Of a stretch of DNA of 19,214 nt, positions 15,684 to 19,214 are shown piece after piece. Under the pieces are notes generated by a model, which was not told where the DNA came from, did no database searches, and saw nothing but the letters and a program-made list of their open reading frames with translations. The stretch covers positions 1-19,214 of the forward strand of contig JALTOP010000196.1 of assembly GCA_027000105.1 (NCBI GenBank), read 5' to 3'. A program made the translations under genes and the position numbers. Each line of letters opens with the position of its first letter. The stretch's first letter is position 1. The stretch comes from Planctomycetaceae bacterium. GTDB taxonomy: Bacteria > Planctomycetota > Planctomycetia > Planctomycetales > Planctomycetaceae.

Positions 15684-15709
15684 CTGTCGCGTATTCGGCA
15701 ATTGCGTAT
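15673..15709. repeat. imperfect tandem duplication between two convergent stop codons
   Basis: TCGGTAATTG...CGTAT (15673-15694) is followed by TCGGCAATTGCGTAT (15695-15709). The copies match in 14 of 15 bases if 7 extra bases in the first are set aside. The first copy contains the amidohydrolase stop (15681-15683), and the second runs into the asnB stop (15709-15711). Confidence 0.5.
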
Positions 15710-17634
15710 CAGGAACAGTTTGCTTCATACCAGGCTTGAAACATCAAAACATCCCACAAGGGATATTGCCAATCTGCCTGCAGAGTTGAATGTTCTTCCC
15801 AGCGGGTGCGAATCAGTTTCGTGTTGAGCAACCCGTGTTCATTCAAGCTTTTTTCGCTAAGCAGCGATTCGGCCCAATCTTCGAGAGAACCGCGCAACCA
15901 TTCACCAATCGGAATCCCGAAACCGACTTTCGGACGTTCAAACAGAGCCGCCGGAATATACTTTTTCAGTAGAGAACGCAAAATCCTTTTTCCCTGGGAG
16001 TCATCAAAACGGTACGGCGAAGGCAAACTCCACGCGAATTCCACAATCCGGTGATCCAGCAAAGGAACCCGGGATTCCAACGAAACAGCCATGCTGGCCC
16101 GATCGATCTTGGTGAGGATGTCGTCTGGCAAATACGTCGCCGTATCAAGCGCCATCCAGTTCAACAGCGGATCGTTCAAACCGGCCCGCGCCTCTCCGTA
16201 GCCGAGTTCGTCACTTGGGTCGAAGACATCCCCAGCCATAATTTCCGCAGTTGACCAATGTCGGTTCAATTCGGCGTACAACGCAATGGCATCGGGCATT
16301 TCCAGAATTTTTGCATAGCGGGCAATCCCCTGTTTTCGCAGATCCCAAGGCGAATTCTTCACGTACCATTTCATGATCGCCGAAATTGCCCTGCGGGCTG
16401 GTATCCGCCGCAACTTCTTCCAGATATTTCTGATGTGGAAGTAACGATGATAACCGCCGAACAGTTCGTCGCCCCCGTCACCAGACAGACAGACTGTTAC
16501 CTCCCGTCGAGCCAGTCGACTCACCAGGTAGGTCGGAATTTGTGACATATCAGCAAAAGGTTCGTCATAAAGTTCCGGTAGCTGGGGAATGACTCCCTGA
16601 GTTTCACCTGGCATGACACACAATTCGGTATGATCGGTGCCGATGTGTTCGGAAATCTTGCGGGCATAGGGAGATTCATCGTAATCGTATTCGGAAAAGC
16701 CGATGGTAAATGTCTTCATCGGCAGTGACGATTGCTTCTGCATGATCGCAACAATCAGTGACGAATCGATCCCCCCGGAAAGAAATGCCCCCAATGGGAC
16801 ATCACCGAGCATTCTCGCCTTGACGGCATCGCTGAGCAGTCGATCCAGTTCGTCAACAGCCTCATCGAACGATCCGGCAAATTGGCGGGATTGCCCCTGA
16901 CAAATGATTTCGTCCAACTGCCAGTAAGGTGTTGGGACAATTGAGCCGATTCCCTGAAAACCCCCACCGAACAGTTGGTCGCTTGAAATTTCCAGTATCG
17001 TACCGGGCGGTAGCTTGCGGATATTGTGATAGATGGAATACGGAGCGGGAATGTAGCAGTGCCGCATTAACAGCGCCACGGAGGAGGGGGCAATTTCGCC
17101 ACGAAATTCGGGATGGGGTTTCATCCCCTTCAACTCGGACGCGAAAGCAAATTGCTTGCCCAACATTCCATAATAGAGCGGTTTGATGCCCACTCGATCA
17201 CGAGCCAGTGTGAGGGTTCTTTCGAGTCGGTTCCAAACGGCGAACGCGAACATCCCCTGCAACCTGGATAATGTCTTCCACAGCCCCCAACAGGAAATCG
17301 CTTCAACCAGCACCTCGGTATCGGAATGTCCCCGAAACCTGCGTCCTTCTTTTTTCAGTTCTTCCCTGAGATCGTTGCAGTTGTATATCTCACCGTTATA
17401 AACAAGAACAAACCGCCCGCAGGATGAAAGCATCGGTTGATGCCCCTGCTCGGAAAGATCAATAATCGACAGTCTGCGGTGCCCCAGCGCCACGCCAGCC
17501 TTGACATCGCACCATGTTCCCTGATCGTCCGGCCCACGATGAACTTGCACCTGCGCCATCTCGCCCACTGTATGCGTGAGATACTCCGCTGTCTCGGATT
17601 CCGCAGTGGTAATAAAACCGGCAATGCCACACAC
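15709..17634 (-). CDS. asnB: asparagine synthase (glutamine-hydrolysing)
   Basis: The 641-residue protein joins an N-terminal class II glutamine amidotransferase domain (about 2-215) to an asparagine synthase domain (about 250-620). The start must be the GTG at 17634, because it places the nucleophile as Cys2 in CGIAGF; AGGA lies 9 bases upstream. GHRRLSIIDL (51-60), NGEIYN (80-85) and DRVGIKPLYY (146-155) mark the glutaminase site, and SGGIDSS (286-292) is the ATP pyrophosphatase loop. The enzyme makes asparagine from aspartate, ATP and glutamine nitrogen in the cytoplasm. Relatives of this length also act as amidotransferases in surface-polysaccharide clusters, and rfbD lies 231 bp upstream on the same strand, so that role is an alternative. 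Confidence 0.94.
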   Translation of the reverse strand: MCGIAGFITTAESETAEYLTHTVGEMAQVQVHRGPDDQGTWCDVKAGVALGHRRLSIIDLSEQGHQPMLSSCGRFVLVYNGEIYNCNDLREELKKEGRRFRGHSDTEVLVEAISCWGLWKTLSRLQGMFAFAVWNRLERTLTLARDRVGIKPLYYGMLGKQFAFASELKGMKPHPEFRGEIAPSSVALLMRHCYIPAPYSIYHNIRKLPPGTILEISSDQLFGGGFQGIGSIVPTPYWQLDEIICQGQSRQFAGSFDEAVDELDRLLSDAVKARMLGDVPLGAFLSGGIDSSLIVAIMQKQSSLPMKTFTIGFSEYDYDESPYARKISEHIGTDHTELCVMPGETQGVIPQLPELYDEPFADMSQIPTYLVSRLARREVTVCLSGDGGDELFGGYHRYFHIRNIWKKLRRIPARRAISAIMKWYVKNSPWDLRKQGIARYAKILEMPDAIALYAELNRHWSTAEIMAGDVFDPSDELGYGEARAGLNDPLLNWMALDTATYLPDDILTKIDRASMAVSLESRVPLLDHRIVEFAWSLPSPYRFDDSQGKRILRSLLKKYIPAALFERPKVGFGIPIGEWLRGSLEDWAESLLSEKSLNEHGLLNTKLIRTRWEEHSTLQADWQYPLWDVLMFQAWYEANCS

Positions 17635-17646
17635 GGGCTTAATTCC

Positions 17647-17672
17647 TTTTCAGACAGGCTTTCCAGACAGGC
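17647..17672. repeat. 13-bp tandem duplication just upstream of asnB
   Basis: TTTTCAGACAGGC (17647-17659) is followed by TTTCCAGACAGGC (17660-17672), 12 of 13 identical. It begins 13 bp upstream of the asnB GTG. The copy nearer the gene touches the ribosome-binding region, so the duplication may have shaped the leader of this transcript. Confidence 0.7.
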
Positions 17673-17829
17673 AATGCGAGGCGAACAGATCAACGGATCA
17701 GCACAAAAAATTCGTAGAGTGCATCCATCAGGAGATCTTCAATGATTCGCAACCCCGGCTCTCTCGATAACTCTCTCCGATATATTCCCGACGATTGCAG
17801 ATTACCGACAGTTCCAGATTCTCAGCAAC

Positions 17830-17850
17830 ACCAGATACCAGATACCAGAT
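17830..17850. repeat. 7-bp tandem repeat, three copies, just past the rfbD stop codon
   Basis: ACCAGAT is repeated three times without mismatch, 15 bp beyond the stop codon of the minus-strand rfbD gene and in the rfbD-asnB gap. A short perfect run like this is prone to slippage and could vary between strains. Confidence 0.85.
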
Positions 17851-17865
17851 AAAGGCACGCCACAC

Positions 17866-18720
17866 TCATGGACAATCTGCCTCATCCCAATGATCCAAAT
17901 AGAATTGCAACGCCTCATCAATACTTCGGATATTCTTCCCGGTTTGTTGACGATATTTTGCACAATCGAGAACGCTGTATTCCGGTCGCTTGGCTGCTGC
18001 TCCAAAATCTTCGCTGCTGATCGGCGACAGATCAGCGTCGAGTTTTGCGAATTCAAAAACGCGACGGGCAAAATCGTACCAACTCACTTCTCCCTCATTG
18101 ACAAAATGATACAAACCTTTGGCACCGGTGTCGATCAGTGCCACCACTGCTGTGGCCAGGTCCTCGACCGATGTTGGCGAGCAGATTTGATCATCTACCA
18201 CACGAAGAGTTTTTCCCTGCGAGGCAAGTTTCAGCATCGTCTTCACGAAATTGGTTTTCCCTCCTGAACCGTAAAGGCCACAAGTCCGAATGACCAGATG
18301 CTCCGGGCCTGTCTTCATCACAGCTTTCTCACCTGCCAATTTACTGGCAGCGTAAACGCAGCCGGGCTCGGGGTGATCACGTTCTGTCCAGGGCATACGT
18401 TTCTCGGGAGTCTGGCCAAAAACAAAGTCCGTACTGATATGAACCAGTTGGCAACCATTATCCTGTGCAAACCTGGCCAGGTTCTCGGGGCCAATCACAT
18501 TTCCCGCCCAAGCTGCGTCCTTCTCCTTTTCAGCCAAATCAACCTGATTATACGCTGCGCTGTTGATGATTATTTTCGGTTGGAGAGGCTTCAGAATCTG
18601 CGAGACGGCTTTTCCGTCGGTGATATTCAATTGCTGACGTGAAAGACCGACGGCATCGGGAAGCAGACGCAACAGCGCGCACCCAAGCTGCCCCTGAGAA
18701 CCAGTGACAATGACAGACAT
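17866..18720 (-). CDS. rfbD: dTDP-4-dehydrorhamnose reductase family protein
   Basis: This 284-residue extended short-chain reductase matches the RmlD/RfbD family in length and motifs. The nucleotide-binding loop is TGSQGQLG (6-13), followed by SAAYNQVD (54-61), ISTDFVFG (95-102), catalytic Tyr123 and Lys127 in YAASK, and the family segment DDQICSPTSVEDLA (176-189). RfbD carries out the last step of dTDP-L-rhamnose synthesis, reducing dTDP-4-dehydro-L-rhamnose with NAD(P)H in the cytoplasm. No rfbA, rfbB or rfbC is in the window, so a related sugar-nucleotide reductase remains possible. The start is ATG 18720; the upstream GAGTAAAGTGA is only a weak ribosome-binding site. asnB follows after 231 bp. 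Confidence 0.88.
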   Translation of the reverse strand: MSVIVTGSQGQLGCALLRLLPDAVGLSRQQLNITDGKAVSQILKPLQPKIIINSAAYNQVDLAEKEKDAAWAGNVIGPENLARFAQDNGCQLVHISTDFVFGQTPEKRMPWTERDHPEPGCVYAASKLAGEKAVMKTGPEHLVIRTCGLYGSGGKTNFVKTMLKLASQGKTLRVVDDQICSPTSVEDLATAVVALIDTGAKGLYHFVNEGEVSWYDFARRVFEFAKLDADLSPISSEDFGAAAKRPEYSVLDCAKYRQQTGKNIRSIDEALQFYLDHWDEADCP

Positions 18721-18883
18721 AATTCACTTTACTCGATTAAAAAACAGAAACACGAAGAACTGACAATGAGATCATGATCATACTCAAACAGGCAAACCGT
18801 TCCGCCTCCTGAAACACGATTGCCCCCAATATGTGAAGCGTCCTCAGCGCCTTTCCTGCCATCAACTTTCGACCAATTGAAGC

Positions 18884-18917
18884 AACGGAACAGTTGCATC
18901 AACGAAACAGTCGTATC
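18884..18917. repeat. 17-bp imperfect tandem duplication
   Basis: AACGGAACAGTTGCATC (18884-18900) is followed directly by AACGAAACAGTCGTATC (18901-18917), 14 of 17 identical and all three differences transitions. This looks like an older event than the perfect repeats beside it. Confidence 0.65.
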
Positions 18918-18985
18918 ACGGTCGCACAATCGCACCGAACGCGGCAAGTGTACCAAATAAAACGGGGCGTGATGAGGGAGACAGT

Positions 18986-19013
18986 GTTAAATGAGTCATG
19001 TTAAATGAGTCAT
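18986..19013. repeat. 14-bp perfect tandem duplication
   Basis: GTTAAATGAGTCAT occurs twice in a row (18986-18999 and 19000-19013) with no mismatch. Each copy contains the palindromic core TGAGTCA, so a dimeric regulator site duplicated upstream of rfbD is possible; plain slippage explains it equally well. Confidence 0.9.
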
Positions 19014-19090
19014 CTGATTCTACCTGTTTTCCGTCTTGTCACGTATGTGATCCGGTGTATCAGGTCTTTGGGGTATCAAGTGATTAACTA

Positions 19091-19214
19091 ACCGTAGCTG
19101 ACCAAACCGTAGCCAATCAAACCGTAGCCAATCAAACCGTAGCCAATCAAACCGTAGCCAATCAAACCGTAGCCAATCAAACCGTAGCCAATCAAACCGT
19201 AGCCAATCAAACCG
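19091..19214. repeat. 15-bp tandem array, eight full copies, continuing past the window
   Basis: The unit ACCGTAGCCAATCAA is repeated without mismatch from 19106 to 19210, seven identical copies, and then starts again (19211-19214). The first copy (19091-19105, ACCGTAGCTGACCAA) is diverged, as expected at the edge of an array. The true length is unknown because the window ends inside it. There are no spacers, so it is not a CRISPR array. Because 15 is a multiple of three, any open frame through it encodes a five-residue repeat (see findings). Confidence 0.97.

Larger units (their letters stand above)
18721..19090. other. gene-free stretch upstream of rfbD, about 370 bp
   Basis: It should contain the rfbD promoter. 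A 75-codon minus-strand frame at 18729-18956 has no recognisable features and I do not accept it. Two tandem duplications (18884-18917 and 18986-19013) are listed separately, and the 15-bp array starts at its right end. Confidence 0.45.

Noticed and set aside
18729..18956. 75-codon minus-strand open frame upstream of rfbD
   Set aside because: No ribosome-binding site or recognisable domain is seen, and it spans one of the tandem duplications in this spacer.
19091..19214. 15-bp array considered as a CRISPR array
   Set aside because: The copies are directly adjacent with no spacers, the unit is too short, and no cas gene is present.

Overview
The window looks like ordinary chromosomal DNA of a planctomycete (Planctomycetaceae-like, roughly 50% GC by eye). 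The main pointers are a DUF1559 protein with a type IV pilin-like N-terminus and a C-terminal H-x9-DG motif, an FHA-GAF-PP2C phosphatase, a divergent stand-alone transketolase, an EF-G-like paralogue, and weakly grouped genes with long spacers and variable Shine-Dalgarno sites. I see no phage, insertion sequence, CRISPR, rRNA or tRNA gene. The genus cannot be fixed from the sequence alone.

Layout. 1-141: edge region, possibly the tail of a plus-strand gene. 142-897 (-): short-chain dehydrogenase. 1296-3218 (+): transketolase-like enzyme. It converges with a run of minus-strand genes: DUF1559 pilin-like protein (3508-4563), FHA-GAF-SpoIIE phosphatase (5176-6843), EF-G-like GTPase (7139-9247), M24 Xaa-Pro peptidase (9778-10959) and thioredoxin reductase trxB (11164-12225). 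A 560-bp divergent spacer leads to cysS (12786-14309) and an amidohydrolase (14418-15683) on the plus strand. These converge with asnB (15709-17634) and rfbD (17866-18720) on the minus strand. The right edge is a 15-bp tandem array that runs out of the window.

How the genes relate. No single pathway joins them. trxB and the peptidase could be co-transcribed (204-bp gap), as could cysS and the amidohydrolase (108-bp gap). rfbD and asnB (231-bp gap) would fit a surface-polysaccharide or nucleotide-sugar neighbourhood. The phosphatase is a signalling module whose partner is not in the window.

The most unusual thing I see is not a gene. The spacers are strewn with short tandem duplications (7-22 bp units, perfect to well decayed), several lying on or beside stop codons: 84-111, 3203-3262, 3487-3520, 9653-9680, 11132-11175, 15673-15709, 17647-17672, 17830-17850, 18884-18917, 18986-19013 and 19091-19214. 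At the transketolase end, a 22-bp unit repeated three times places a stop codon in each of the three reading frames. Several spacers also hold strong inverted repeats (3336-3413, 7034-7079, 9538-9704, 9744-9761) that may act as terminators or operators. All of this was found by eye; no alignment, folding or statistics were run.
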